NCBI GenBank assembly: GCA_034423195.1 | Contig: DAOUIZ010000021.1 | Location: 8,176-72,175 of the forward strand | Reading direction: 5' to 3' | Length of the DNA stretch: 64,000 nucleotides | DNA from: CATOSK01 sp034423195 | GTDB taxonomy: Bacteria; Chloroflexota; Dehalococcoidia; Lucifugimonadales; UBA3495 | In this document: one piece after another, positions 8,281 to 17,130 of the stretch | Numbering within the stretch: position 1 is the first letter of the stretch | How the letters are laid out: each line of letters opens with the position of its first letter | The notes under the pieces: generated by a model | Told to the model about the DNA's origin: nothing | Seen by the model: only the letters and a program-made list of their open reading frames with translations | The model's database searches: none | Translations under genes and position numbers: made by a program

Positions 8281-8488
8281 GTCCGGGGAATCCACATCCC
8301 GCCGCTTTCGCCGCCGACTGGGGTAACTTGTCCAAGACGGCTGGGCGGCGGGTGGGGGATCTATATCCCGCCGCTTTCGCCGCCGACTGGGGTAACTTGT
8401 CTAAGACGGCTGGGCGGCGTCCGGGGAATCCACATCCCGCCGCTTTCGCCGCCGACTGGGGTAACTTGTCTAAGACGGCTGGGCGGCG
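8281..8488. repeat. Three tandem copies of a 69-bp GTAACTTGTC repeat
   Basis: The cores CCCGCCGCTTTCGCCGCCGA begin near 8298, 8367 and 8436, an exact 69-bp period, each followed by CTGGGGTAACTTGTCYAAGA and an arm GGCTGGGCGGCG complementary to the GC-rich left side. Copies 1 and 3 share GTCCGGGGAATCCACAT while copy 2 has GGTGGGGGATCTATAT. Because 69 is a multiple of 3 it creates spurious repetitive ORFs. Single relatives are at 880-915 and 19638-19695. Confidence 0.9.
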
Positions 8489-8533
8489 GGTGGGTAGGCC
8501 ATCCCCGCATGGGAGGAAGGGGACGGAATTGGT

Positions 8534-8773
8534 TCAGGCGGCCTTGCGTTCGGCCTCCGGCTGCATCAGCAGCAGCCACGGGTCATGGCTGACTTCTACA
8601 TCGTAGTAGATGCGGGCGCACTGGAGGCACTTGGCGAAGACCAGTTCGTGGTCCCGCTCCAGATACAGGTCTCCCCGGCAACGGGGGCACGACTTGAGGT
8701 TGAACTGGGGCCATGCCTCCGACCTACCGGTTGACCTGACGGCAACTTCTTCCCTAATACGTTCTGCCACCAC
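8534..8773 (-). CDS. Small zinc-ribbon protein
   Basis: About 79 residues from a GTG at 8773 (GGGG 8 nt upstream). Two CxxC knuckles are seen: SCPRCRGDLYL and FAKCLQCARIYYD, spaced as in a zinc ribbon. The N-terminal part is charged and variable; the true start could be further upstream since the frame is open. Function unknown; zinc binding is inferred from the four Cys. It ends only 46 nt past the triple repeat. Confidence 0.6.
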   Translation of the reverse strand: MVAERIREEVAVRSTGRSEAWPQFNLKSCPRCRGDLYLERDHELVFAKCLQCARIYYDVEVSHDPWLLLMQPEAERKAA

Positions 8774-8957
8774 GGCTGTCACCCCTGCCCCGGGAACGGG
8801 CCAGGTGACTTTCGGCCCATCCCAGATTTTTGAAGTCCTATGCCGGGAGTACGGGGCAGGGAAGGGTTTGGATTCGTACCCTGGATTTGTGATGAACATT
8901 ATTCGAGAAGGCCGGGCCGGCCCTTCAGGCCCGAACTTTTTAGCGAGGTAATGGCAG

Positions 8958-9446
8958 ATGAGCAGCTTGCCTGTTCCGCTGAGTATTCCGAAGGAAATCC
9001 TGGAGGAGGTGTACCGGCAGGCCCGGACGTCGTTCCCGGCAGAGTGCTGCGGATGGCTGGCGGGGCCGAGGGATGGAGAGTCGGTCTCAACGATTCGCCC
9101 GTGCGTGAATGACCAGTCGTCGGGGAACCATCCGTCCAAGCCGGACCGGACGGAGGAGACGGCATATGTCTTCACGGCAGCAGACCTGATGGAGCTGAAC
9201 AACGGGCTGGATGGGGAAGAACCGCCGCGGATCATCTACCATTCCCATCCGAATGGACAGGCCTATTTGTCGGAAACGGACCGGAGCGTGGCGGCGAGCC
9301 CCTGGGGGGACGGGCCGGCGTATCCGGTGCAGCAGCTGGTGGTGGGGATAGACGGCCAGCGGGTGGTGGAGGCGGCGCTGTTCGACTGGTCGGATGAGGA
9401 GGGGGGGTTCGTGGAGATTGCGAGGTTCGATGGGGCGGAGGTCTGA
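8958..9446 (+). CDS. JAB1/MPN (Mov34, JAMM) metallopeptidase-like protein
   Basis: The 162-residue protein has the complete JAMM motif: Glu in FPAECCGWLAG, then IIYHSHPNGQAYLSETD, which fits HxHx7SxxD. Bacterial relatives cleave C-terminal tails of ubiquitin-like sulfur carriers, for instance Mec+ cleaving CysO-cysteine. No ThiS/MoaD-like gene is next to it, so the substrate is unknown. Start is the ATG at 8958 with GAGG-type purines ahead. A cupin gene follows 90 nt later on the same strand. Confidence 0.85.
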   Translation: MSSLPVPLSIPKEILEEVYRQARTSFPAECCGWLAGPRDGESVSTIRPCVNDQSSGNHPSKPDRTEETAYVFTAADLMELNNGLDGEEPPRIIYHSHPNGQAYLSETDRSVAASPWGDGPAYPVQQLVVGIDGQRVVEAALFDWSDEEGGFVEIARFDGAEV

Positions 9447-9536
9447 TGCCCGCCCGGCCATTTGGAGTAACGCAAGGGATCCATTACAAAACACCTATTA
9501 CAAGGAATCCATTACTAGAGACGCTGAGGAGGCGAA

Positions 9537-9869
9537 ATGGCGATATACAGGGTATTTTCGGACGGGGACGGCGAGAGCCACTTTGAGGACCTGACCCTGG
9601 CGGAGCACCCGGAGCTGGGCGCGCTGGCGAATGTATCCGAGGTCAAGGTGCAGGAGTTCGACGGGTCGCGCCACATGGACTTTCATCCGCTGCCCGAGCG
9701 CAGGTTGATTATCCACCTGTCCGGGGAGGTGGAGATCGGGACCAGCGACGGGGAAAAGCGGGTGCTGCGGACGGGGGACATCCGGCTGATGGAGGACGTC
9801 ACCGGCAAGGGACACTCGCACAATGACCTCACGCCCTCGTCGGCGGTGTATGTTGTTTTGACCGACTAA
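9537..9869 (+). CDS. Small single-domain cupin protein
   Basis: The 110-residue protein shows a compact cupin barrel: RLIIHLSGEVEIGTSDGEKRVLRTGDIRLMEDVTGKGHSHND. The G(X)5-type first motif is divergent (MDFHPLPERR), while the second has GDIRLMEDVTGKGH with a possible metal-binding His. Cytosolic, function unknown. GAGGCG just before ATG 9537 supports the start. The spacing to the JAMM gene allows co-transcription. Confidence 0.7.
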   Translation: MAIYRVFSDGDGESHFEDLTLAEHPELGALANVSEVKVQEFDGSRHMDFHPLPERRLIIHLSGEVEIGTSDGEKRVLRTGDIRLMEDVTGKGHSHNDLTPSSAVYVVLTD

Positions 9870-10147
9870 AGCGTCCGACTAAGGCATCCGACCGAAGCGT
9901 CCTTCTTGCCGGAAATGGGGCTGGGGGTTGGGACGGGCTGCCGGGGGTGACGGAAAGCCCTGGCCGGCCCTGGTGGGGCTGGTTGGGGGATGGTCATTAA
10001 ATCCGGGGACTGGCTCCCTGCCTCGGAAAGCTGCCTGCCATTGGTCCCGCATCATCGCTTGCCGGGGCTTCGTGGTATACTATGAACATGGAAACACGAT
10101 TCCGAACACCTGAATTATAATTCACGATACGGGTTTCGAGGAATCGG

Positions 10148-10465
10148 TTGACAGGACTAGCTGACATGGCGGGGTGGGACTTCATCACCAATCACGGCGG
10201 GGTGTTGCTCACCGTGTTCGGGCAACCGAGGATCACCGCCAGGGAGATTTCGCAGCAACTGGGGATCACCGAAAGGGCTGTGCTCAAGATTGTCGCCGAC
10301 CTGGACCAAGCCGGGTATATAACCAGGACCCGGCAAGGGCGGACCAATACCTACACGGTGAACCAGGACCGACCTCTCCATGGACCGATCCTGAAGGACA
10401 TAGCCGTAGGAGATTTGCTGAATATCCTCAAGGCTGATTCCCCGGAGAGGGGAACAGACGGCTAA
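10148..10465 (+). CDS. Winged-helix (MarR-like) transcriptional regulator
   Basis: The 105-residue protein carries a single winged helix: FGQPRITAREISQQLGITERAVLKIVADLDQAGYITRTRQGRTNTYTVN, with helix 3 in TERAVLKIV and the wing in RQGRTNTY. It resembles small regulators that sense no obvious ligand. TTG 10148 follows GAGGAA by 4 nt and a TATAAT lies at 10116-10121; an ATG at 10166 is the alternative. The target is unknown; the next gene (10531) is a candidate. Confidence 0.7.
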   Translation: MTGLADMAGWDFITNHGGVLLTVFGQPRITAREISQQLGITERAVLKIVADLDQAGYITRTRQGRTNTYTVNQDRPLHGPILKDIAVGDLLNILKADSPERGTDG

Positions 10466-10530
10466 TTTCACCATGCCCGGCGAGTCCAAGAAGTTCGTAA
10501 AGGCAAGAAGTTCGTAAAGGATGGCAGTCG

Positions 10531-10851
10531 ATGGGTTTAATGTTCTGGCAAGCTCCAAGGCCCCGAGCGGTGACGCCGACAATCACCCGGTACCTGGTGA
10601 CCGAGTTCGGTGTCGGACCCGAACTATTGTCGAAACTCCGGGTGTTGGAGAAGAACGGGAAGTTCTCCAATCGAAAGGTAAGGATGGTCAGGGTCTTCGA
10701 TCCTGAACTTGTCGCCGCCGGCGTGGGGTCCACGGTGAAATACGATGACCTGGGGGTAAGCGGAAACGGGAACGCCCTTCGTTTTGAAGGACGCTTCGAA
10801 AAGGACGGGTCGCTCTACCTGGGCGACCGGAGGCCAAAAGCGGGCGGTTAG
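10531..10851 (+). CDS. Hypothetical protein, 106 residues
   Basis: I do not recognise a family. From ATG 10531 the protein is soluble and mixed alpha/beta, with TITRYLVTEFGVGPELLSKL near the N-terminus and a basic centre (KNGKFSNRKVRMVRVFDPEL), then a small beta-rich tail. Codon use matches its neighbours. It lies 65 nt after the winged-helix gene on the same strand and may be co-transcribed with it. Confidence 0.5.
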   Translation: MGLMFWQAPRPRAVTPTITRYLVTEFGVGPELLSKLRVLEKNGKFSNRKVRMVRVFDPELVAAGVGSTVKYDDLGVSGNGNALRFEGRFEKDGSLYLGDRRPKAGG

Positions 10852-11048
10852 GCAAACACCCGAGCCGAGAACCTCGCACTGGGGTGGCGCCTCCCGCCGA
10901 GATCGTCCGGGGGACGAGGAGGTCGGCGGTTCTGGACCGCACCGGCACACGCCGTCCCGCTGACTTACCGCCAACAAGTGATACCACTGCGAAGGGGCGG
11001 ATACGGCTTTCCCCCCCGCTGTGAGTCCGACATTCGCCAAAACCAAGT

Positions 11049-11080
11049 CCCTTCTCCCACCAGGGAGAAGGGCTTTTTTT
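11049..11080 (+). terminator. Strong Rho-independent terminator
   Basis: CCCTTCTCCC (11049-11058), loop ACCA, GGGAGAAGGG (11063-11072), C, then seven T. It lies 200 nt after the 106-residue gene; 10852-11048 holds no gene I can support. Confidence 0.8.
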
Positions 11081-11188
11081 ACGGTTTCCGATTACGGTTC
11101 CTAATTTCAGGACAGGGGCAGGGACCGGAGGAGGGCTGTGTGCCCTCCGGCATCGGGGTGACGTTCATGGCCGGAGGCGGGGGGATTG

Positions 11189-12235
11189 CTACGCCAGCAG
11201 GAAGACGAGGACGCTGGCGACTATGTAGAGGCCGATCAGGAGCAGGGCCTCCCCGGTGAAGAACTTGTTGGGGCGTCCGCGTCCCCGGGTTATGACGGAG
11301 ACGATGACCACCGCCGTCATCAGGATGGCTACCAGCGCGGTCAACTGGTGGATGGCAGACACATGGCCGTGTCCCCACAGGGGGGAGCCGACGAGGGCGA
11401 CGTCGTCCATGAAGAGGATGAAGCCCATGTTAAAGAGGTTGCTGCCCAGCACGCCGGTGATGGCCAGTTCCGTGGCCCTGATGCGGATGGCGGCGAAGGC
11501 AGCGGCCAGCTCGGGCAGGGAGGTGCTGAAAGCCAGGAACTGGGTGCCTACGAAGCTGGCCTCCCAACCCATTTCTTCGGCGATTTTCTCGCCGGTGATG
11601 GAGAGCCAAACCGCCGCTCCGACAACGAAAGAGGCGGCCAGGGCGTAGACCACCGAATAACGGAGAAGGCTCTTGTCAGCGTATTGCTCCCCATCCTCGC
11701 CGTCGGAGGATGTGTCGGCCACCGCATAGTCCCCGTCGTTGCGGTTCCGCCGCTCGAACCTGTAGATCAGGAACATGGCAACCAGGAAGACGCCGAGGGT
11801 GACGGCGGAAACCGGGCTGATGGGCCAACCAGACATGGCGTCGGTGTAGCTGTGGATCAGCATCCCGATGGTGGCCAAGGCGATGACCGCGATGCCCAGA
11901 GCGCCCACCATCACGGAGGCCATGCTGACGGTGGAGAGGATTGGCCCGTTGCGCCAGAAGAGGTCCAGGAGGCCGATTATCAGGAGGTTGAAGATGTTGC
12001 TGCCGAAGGCGTCGCCCACCGCGAGGTCCGGCTCGTCCACCAGGGCTATGGCGCTGACGCCGGTGCCCAGCTCGGGCAGGGAAGTTGCCGTGGCCAGGAG
12101 CAGGACGCCAATAAAGGCACGGCCCAGCCCGGTCTTGAAGGCGATGACGTCGGCCGACTTGGCCAGGAAGTTGGAGGCTACCAGAATGACAGCCGCAGTT
12201 CCGGCGAGCTGGAGCCACAAGAGGGATAGGTCCAT
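11189..12235 (-). CDS. CaCA-family sodium/calcium exchanger-like antiporter
   Basis: The 348-residue membrane protein shows the two alpha repeats of the Ca2+:cation antiporter family: LATATSLPELGTGVSAI with GDAFGSNIFNL in the first half, and FSTSLPELAAAFAAI with GVLGSNLFNMGF in the second. The Glu of each SLPEL motif is the ion-binding residue. A hydrophilic acidic loop (DTSSDGEDGEQ) separates the halves as expected. It would exchange Ca2+ or Na+ across the inner membrane. The length fits YrbG-type bacterial members. Start is the ATG at 12235; it lies just downstream of leuB on the same strand, but is probably unrelated. Confidence 0.9.
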   Translation of the reverse strand: MDLSLLWLQLAGTAAVILVASNFLAKSADVIAFKTGLGRAFIGVLLLATATSLPELGTGVSAIALVDEPDLAVGDAFGSNIFNLLIIGLLDLFWRNGPILSTVSMASVMVGALGIAVIALATIGMLIHSYTDAMSGWPISPVSAVTLGVFLVAMFLIYRFERRNRNDGDYAVADTSSDGEDGEQYADKSLLRYSVVYALAASFVVGAAVWLSITGEKIAEEMGWEASFVGTQFLAFSTSLPELAAAFAAIRIRATELAITGVLGSNLFNMGFILFMDDVALVGSPLWGHGHVSAIHQLTALVAILMTAVVIVSVITRGRGRPNKFFTGEALLLIGLYIVASVLVFLLA

Positions 12236-12340
12236 TGCAAATCCTGCTTCTAAGGGCTAAGTAACTGTCTCAAAACCGGCGGTGCATTTTCCGGGTGCGC
12301 CCGGCCGGTTACTCTGCACCACCTCTTCACACCCACCCCA

Positions 12341-12374
12341 ACCCTCTCCCTCTCGAGGGGGAGGGGATTTTTCA
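12341..12374. repeat. CCCTCTCCC/GGGGGAGGG hairpin repeat
   Basis: CCCTCTCCCTC pairs with GAGGGGGAGGG (one G-T pair) and is followed by GATTTTT on the plus strand. It is a copy of the element at 1850-1881, here just after the leuB stop. The T-run is on the strand opposite to leuB, so I list it as a repeat. Confidence 0.65.
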
Positions 12375-12377
12375 TGG

Positions 12378-13475
12378 TCATGCCCCGCCGCCGATAGCGG
12401 CTGTTATCCGGCCGCCCATCTCTCCGGTGCCGACGGAGGGGCCACCGCCCGCGATGTCGGGGGTGGCAAGGCCGGCGGCGAGGGCGTCTTCCACGGCGCG
12501 TTCGATGGCGGCGGCTTCCTCGGTCAACCCGAGGGAGTAGCGCAGCATGAGGGCGGCGCTGAGGATGGAACCGACCGGGTTGGCGATGCCCTGCCCGGCG
12601 ATGTCGGGGGCGGTGCCGTGGATGGGCTCGTAGAATCCCTGGGTGCGGCGTCCCGGGACGGGAACGTCGGCAAGGCTGGCGGAGGGGAGCAGTCCCATGG
12701 AAGCGGCCAGGACGGCGGCCTCGTCGGTGAGGATGTCGCCGAAGGTGTTCTCGGCGACGATGACGTCGAAGCGGGCGGGGCGCTGGACGAGCTGCATGGC
12801 GCAGGCGTCGACGAGGACGTGCTCCAGCTCCACGTCGGGATATTCGGGTCCGAGGCGGGTGGCGACCTGGCGCCAGAGGCGGGAACATTCCAGGACGTTG
12901 GCCTTGTCTATGGAAGCCAGTTTCTTGCGGCGTCCTTGGGCGAGGGCGAATCCGACGCGGAGGATGCGCTCGATTTCGGCCTCGGTGTAGTACATGGTAT
13001 CCACGCTGGTCCAGCCGTCGGGGGTCTCGGTGCGCCCCTTGGGCTCGCCGTAGTAGAGGCCGCCGGTAAGCTCGCGGACGACGACCATGTCCACGCCGTC
13101 GAGGACCTCGGGCTTGAGGACGCTGGACTCGACGAGGTTTTCGTAGATGCGGACCGGGCGGATGTTGGCGAAGACTCCAAGCTGGGCGCGGAGCTCCAGC
13201 AAGCCGTCCTCGGGACGCATGGCAGCGGTGGGGTCGTCCCACTTGGGGCCGCCGACGGCGCCGAAGAGGACGGCGTCGGAGGAGCCGGCGAGCTCGCGGA
13301 CTTCCTCGAGGAGGGGGGTGCCATGCTTGTCGATGGATATTCCGCCGACATCGCCGTACTGGAGGTTGAAGGTGTGGCCGAAGGACTGTTCCACCGCCCG
13401 GAGGACGTTGACGGCTTCGGCGGTGACCTCGGGGCCGATGCCGTCACCGCCGAGGACGGCGATGTTGAATTCCAT
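12378..13475 (-). CDS. leuB: 3-isopropylmalate dehydrogenase
   Basis: The 365-residue cytosolic enzyme oxidatively decarboxylates (2R,3S)-3-isopropylmalate with NAD+ in leucine synthesis. The family features are clear: IAVLGGDGIGPEVTAEAV at the N-terminus, FGAVGGPKWDD, the Arg pair in ANIRPVRIYENL, the metal site DILTDEAAVLAAS, and GTAPDIAGQGIANPVGSILS for NAD binding. ATG 13475 has AGGAG about 10 nt upstream; the longer open frame upstream is not conserved. No leuACD neighbours are in the window. Confidence 0.96.
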   Translation of the reverse strand: MEFNIAVLGGDGIGPEVTAEAVNVLRAVEQSFGHTFNLQYGDVGGISIDKHGTPLLEEVRELAGSSDAVLFGAVGGPKWDDPTAAMRPEDGLLELRAQLGVFANIRPVRIYENLVESSVLKPEVLDGVDMVVVRELTGGLYYGEPKGRTETPDGWTSVDTMYYTEAEIERILRVGFALAQGRRKKLASIDKANVLECSRLWRQVATRLGPEYPDVELEHVLVDACAMQLVQRPARFDVIVAENTFGDILTDEAAVLAASMGLLPSASLADVPVPGRRTQGFYEPIHGTAPDIAGQGIANPVGSILSAALMLRYSLGLTEEAAAIERAVEDALAAGLATPDIAGGGPSVGTGEMGGRITAAIGGGA

Positions 13476-13796
13476 AAGGTGATACTCCTGAAACGATGGG
13501 TCCGGGGGCTCCGGCGGCGGGAACCGCTGCGACGGCATCCGACTGAGCCGGCGGAGTCGGGGCTGTCCCCGGGGAGACGTACGACGGGACAAAACAGGGG
13601 CAAGTATACAGTCCGCCGGGGGGAGCATCAAATTGGGGCTTGGCGGGAGGGCGGCACGGTCACCAGGTGAAGATTTTGTGCCGATAGAAACTCCGGCGGC
13701 TATCCCTAGTATAATGGAAACTGATCAGGCCAAGAGCTTCCAACTGCCCGGAGGACTCAGCGGTCATCGAAAAAATTGACTGAGGAGGCAACCAGA

Positions 13797-14378
13797 ATGC
13801 CCGGGAGACTGGAGCTGGCTATTGTCCTGATACCTCTGGTAGTCATAATCACCGGCGGTGTGGCCGTGTTCGTCGTCCGCTCCAGTGAAGCGGACCAACC
13901 TGAGGTGGGACTGGCAGCCTCAGCGGATCTTGAGTCGCCGTCCGGGGATTTCATGGGCACGGTTGCGTTCCGGCAAGCAGCCACGGGAGTCCTCATCATG
14001 GCCGACCTGAAGGGACTAACGCCGGGCGGCCACGCACTCATTATTCACGAGTCCGGCACATGTACGCCTGATTTCAACGCCGCCGGTGATCACTTCAACC
14101 CCAGTGGCGCGGAACACGGCTTCATCCATCCGGCATGGAAGCGCGGCGAACCGGGCGGAGGGCACGGTGGAGACCTGCCCAACATCTACGCCGCCTCTGA
14201 CGGCTCGGCACGCGCCGATTTCTTTACGGATGGCATCACGCTGGACGCCGGCCCGGTCCATTCCGTGTTCGACGGTGACGGCTCCGCCATCATTGTGCAT
14301 GAAAAGCCGGACGCCTACACAGAAGTAGAGTCGGACACCGGCGCACGCATAGCCTGCGGAGTCATCAGGCCCAAGTAG
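13797..14378 (+). CDS. Membrane-anchored Cu/Zn superoxide-dismutase-like protein
   Basis: The 193-residue protein starts with one hydrophobic helix (LAIVLIPLVVIITGGVAVFVV), giving an N-in anchor, then an extracytoplasmic SOD_Cu domain: GTVAFRQ, AAGDHFNP, HGGDLPNI, SAIIVHEKPDAY, and a C-terminal GARIACG. Metal ligands around H63, H71, H80, D83 and H120 (bovine numbering) are present, and the Cys pair (GTC and IACG) is kept. The first Cu ligand is replaced: the usual FHxHE reads LIIHE, so Cu binding may be altered. GAGGAGG 8 nt before ATG 13797 fixes the start; a TATAAT lies at 13710-13715. Confidence 0.82.
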   Translation: MPGRLELAIVLIPLVVIITGGVAVFVVRSSEADQPEVGLAASADLESPSGDFMGTVAFRQAATGVLIMADLKGLTPGGHALIIHESGTCTPDFNAAGDHFNPSGAEHGFIHPAWKRGEPGGGHGGDLPNIYAASDGSARADFFTDGITLDAGPVHSVFDGDGSAIIVHEKPDAYTEVESDTGARIACGVIRPK

Positions 14379-14773
14379 GGAATCCCTCCTTCTTCAGGCG
14401 GCACACCCTTGGGGGAGGGATTGAACCTGCCCGGGATGCTCTGCGCATGGCCGGGAGAGAAGGTTGTGGCGCGAGGGTGCGAAGGTCTTCCGTGGAATCC
14501 GAGGAAGCCGGGTAACGCCCCACGGATACTCACGTCCTGGCAGATTTGCCGGACATCCTGGACTCGACCGTAGGCGGGGGCAGGCTTTGCGGGGGAACGG
14601 CGGGAGGAGAGGTGAATGGGTCGAGCCGGGCTTCATGCGACAGCCCTGAGGAGGGCGGTACCTGCTTGGCATTAGCCGGACGAAAATGAAACCGGGGTTG
14701 CAAACTCTGTTATAATTAACACTAATCAGCCAAAAAGTATCAATTGAATTAGGATTCGCAACCGGAGTTTCTA

Positions 14774-15928
14774 ATGGCGGCCAGCAAATTGGCGACAAGC
14801 CCCCGCGGACGATTGGTGAAGATAGACGATGGGAACCGGGCGTTCGTTCCTGATTATCTGCCTCGGAAAGTCGATCTAAGTCCTGAGCTGATTTACCGTC
14901 TGGACGAAGCGTCGCGGGCAGTGTCAACCCTGGCGGGAGTTGGAGAGACCGTTCCGAATCCCGGCCTCTTAATCCGGCCTTTCATGCGCCGGGAGGCAGT
15001 GTTGTCGTCGAGGATTGAAGGCACGGAGGCGTCACTGTCGGACCTGTTCCGCTATGAAGCGTCCGAAAGGGGACGGCCCCGAGGGGATGTGGCGGAGGTG
15101 GCGAACTACGTGAGGGCCCTGGAGCATGGGCTGGACCTGCTGGATGAATTGCCCATCTGCTTGCGCATGTCGAACGAAATGCACCGGATTCTGCTCCGCG
15201 GGGTCCGAGGTTCGGGGACTCATGCGGGAAATGTCAGGGACCGGCAGGTGTGGATAGGCCCGCCCGGAACGCCGTTGAACCAGGCAACCTACGTGCCTCC
15301 ACCGTCCGGCTTCATCCTGGACCTGCTGCTGGACTGGGAGAAGTTCGTCAACGATGAAATCCTGATGCCGCCATTGGTGCAGTGCGCGTTGATGCACCAC
15401 CAGTTTGAAGCCATTCATCCGTATATTGACGGCAACGGACGCTTGGGGCGGCTGTTCATCACCCTGTTGCTCTGTTCAAAGGGAGTCCTGACCCAGCCTC
15501 TCCTCTATCTCAGCGCATATTTCGAGCGGGAGCGTCAAGCCTACTACGATCATTTGCTGGACGTGAGCGTCACGGGAGATTGGTCCCCTTGGATTGGATA
15601 CTTCCTGGAGGGCGTCATCGAGCAGTCCCGTGATGCCCTCCGGCGTGCCCGCAGCGTGAGGGACCTGCATGAAAACAGCAGAGATCTCCTGCAATCTCAC
15701 AGGGAGTCGGGGAATGCCCTCCTTCTGTTGGACAGATTGTTTGAACAACCCATAATAACCGTGCCGGAAGCCGCCGCCGCGTTGGACATTTCCCAGGCCG
15801 GCGCCCGGAGGATTCTGGAGAGATTGGCCGGGCTGGGACTGGTGGAATTCCATTCCGACCATTGGCCGCGCCTTTATGTTTTCAGGGATTTGTTGGACGT
15901 TTTGGAGCCGGACACGGCGATAAGTTAG
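14774..15928 (+). CDS. Fic-family AMPylase-like protein with C-terminal winged helix
   Basis: The 384-residue protein has a Fic N-terminal region, then the Fic core HHQFEAIHPYIDGNGRLGRLF (the HPFx(D/E)GNGR type with catalytic His), preceded by an inhibitory-type motif SRIEGTEAS, and a C-terminal winged helix (ITVPEAAAALDISQAGARRILERLAGLG). Family members transfer AMP to protein hydroxyls; the SRIEGT motif likely supplies the autoinhibitory Glu. A TATAAT lies at 14711-14716. No antitoxin partner is adjacent, which fits a self-inhibited class. The gap 14379-14773 has no other gene. Confidence 0.9.
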   Translation: MAASKLATSPRGRLVKIDDGNRAFVPDYLPRKVDLSPELIYRLDEASRAVSTLAGVGETVPNPGLLIRPFMRREAVLSSRIEGTEASLSDLFRYEASERGRPRGDVAEVANYVRALEHGLDLLDELPICLRMSNEMHRILLRGVRGSGTHAGNVRDRQVWIGPPGTPLNQATYVPPPSGFILDLLLDWEKFVNDEILMPPLVQCALMHHQFEAIHPYIDGNGRLGRLFITLLLCSKGVLTQPLLYLSAYFERERQAYYDHLLDVSVTGDWSPWIGYFLEGVIEQSRDALRRARSVRDLHENSRDLLQSHRESGNALLLLDRLFEQPIITVPEAAAALDISQAGARRILERLAGLGLVEFHSDHWPRLYVFRDLLDVLEPDTAIS

Positions 15929-15969
15929 TTTCTCCGGGTTGTCCGGTGGGGGGCATCCTTCGGCTCCGG

Positions 15970-15999
15970 TTGAAGGCGCGTTCCGGGGTGTGCTAGGCT
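15970..15999 (+). promoter_or_regulatory. Probable promoter of mnmA, near-leaderless
   Basis: TTGAAG (15970-15975), 18 nt, TAGGCT (15994-15999) with an upstream TG. The predicted start falls 3-5 nt before ATG 16009, and no Shine-Dalgarno sequence is seen. Confidence 0.45.
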
Positions 16000-16008
16000 G
16001 GGTTGAGC

Positions 16009-17073
16009 ATGGGTGAACGAGTTGTGGCCGCGATGAGCGGCGGAGTTGATTCCTCGGTGGCGGCGCTGCTGCTGCTGCAGCAGGGGTATGACGTCATCGG
16101 GGTGACGATGAAGCTGTACAGCCTGGACCACGCCGACCTGCCGGACTACTACCGGGGGTGCTGCACTGTGGACGACGTGGAGGACGCGCGGCGGGTATGC
16201 CAGCGGCTGGGGGTCCCTCATTACGTGCTGAACGTGCAGGACGAGTTCGAGTCTTTCGTCATTGACTATTTCTGCTCGGAGTACCAGAAGGGGCGGACCC
16301 CGCACCCGTGCATCGCGTGCAACGACAAGATCAAGTTCAATTTCCTGTCGCACCGGGCGCAGGCGCTGGGGGCGTCCTACGTGGCAACGGGGCATTACGC
16401 CCGGATCGAGCGAGACGGGCAGCAGGGTTTCTCCCTCCGGAAGGGCCTGGATGAGTCCAAGGACCAGTCTTACGTGCTTTACGGGATGGGGCAGGATGAG
16501 CTGGCGCACACGCTGATGCCGGTGGGGGCGCACTCGAAGGACGACATTCGTGGGATGGCCCAGGACGCGGGGTTTCCCAACGCGGCCAAGCCGGACAGCC
16601 AGGACATCTGCTTCATTCCCTTCGGCGATTACAAGGCCTTCCTGAAGGAGCGCATCGAAGCTACTCCCGGGGAGATCGTGGATACGGAGGGGACGGTGCT
16701 GGGGCGGCACGAGGGCATTGAGATGTTCACGGTGGGGCAGCGCCGGGGGTTGGGCCTGGCAACCGGGGAGCCGCGGTACGTGGTGCGGCTGGAGCCGGAG
16801 GAAAACCGGGTGGTTGTCGGGGGCCAGGAGGACCTGTACCGGCGGGAGTTTGCGGTGTCCCGGGTCAACTTCGTTTCGGGGAAGGCCCCGGCAGGACCCG
16901 CGCCGGTGTCGGTGAAGATCCGGTACAAGTTCCAGGAAGCTCCGGCAGTGCTGGAAGCAACGGGGGACGGGGCGTTGGTTGTTTTCGATGAGCCCCAGCG
17001 GGCGATTACGCCGGGACAGGCGGCGGTCTTCTACGAAGGCGACCGGGTGCTGGGGGGCGGGGTTATTTCCTGA
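16009..17073 (+). CDS. mnmA: tRNA 2-thiouridine(34) synthase
   Basis: The 354-residue cytosolic enzyme activates U34 of tRNA Lys/Glu/Gln with ATP and transfers sulfur. Visible signatures: PP-loop AAMSGGVDSSVAALLL, catalytic Cys in PHPCIACND, the second Cys in SQDICFIPFGDY, TGHYAR, and the C-terminal VGQRRGLGLATGEPRYVV. ATG 16009 sits at the expected family start; an in-frame TTG 6 nt earlier is possible. It is followed 57 nt later by rnhB and yraN, forming a likely operon of nucleic-acid housekeeping genes. Confidence 0.96.
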   Translation: MGERVVAAMSGGVDSSVAALLLLQQGYDVIGVTMKLYSLDHADLPDYYRGCCTVDDVEDARRVCQRLGVPHYVLNVQDEFESFVIDYFCSEYQKGRTPHPCIACNDKIKFNFLSHRAQALGASYVATGHYARIERDGQQGFSLRKGLDESKDQSYVLYGMGQDELAHTLMPVGAHSKDDIRGMAQDAGFPNAAKPDSQDICFIPFGDYKAFLKERIEATPGEIVDTEGTVLGRHEGIEMFTVGQRRGLGLATGEPRYVVRLEPEENRVVVGGQEDLYRREFAVSRVNFVSGKAPAGPAPVSVKIRYKFQEAPAVLEATGDGALVVFDEPQRAITPGQAAVFYEGDRVLGGGVIS

Positions 17074-17130
17074 ATAGACGGCCAACCGCAAACTATGGAA
17101 GGTGGGAAACGGGCATGAAGGCGGCGGGTC

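Noticed and set aside
8281..8488. CRISPR array
   Set aside because: The three 69-bp units are nearly identical over their whole length, so there are no unique spacers, and no cas gene is near.
10858..10985. Possible structured RNA or tRNA between the 106-residue gene and the terminator
   Set aside because: GC-rich pairing is possible but no cloverleaf or known RNA motif could be built on either strand.
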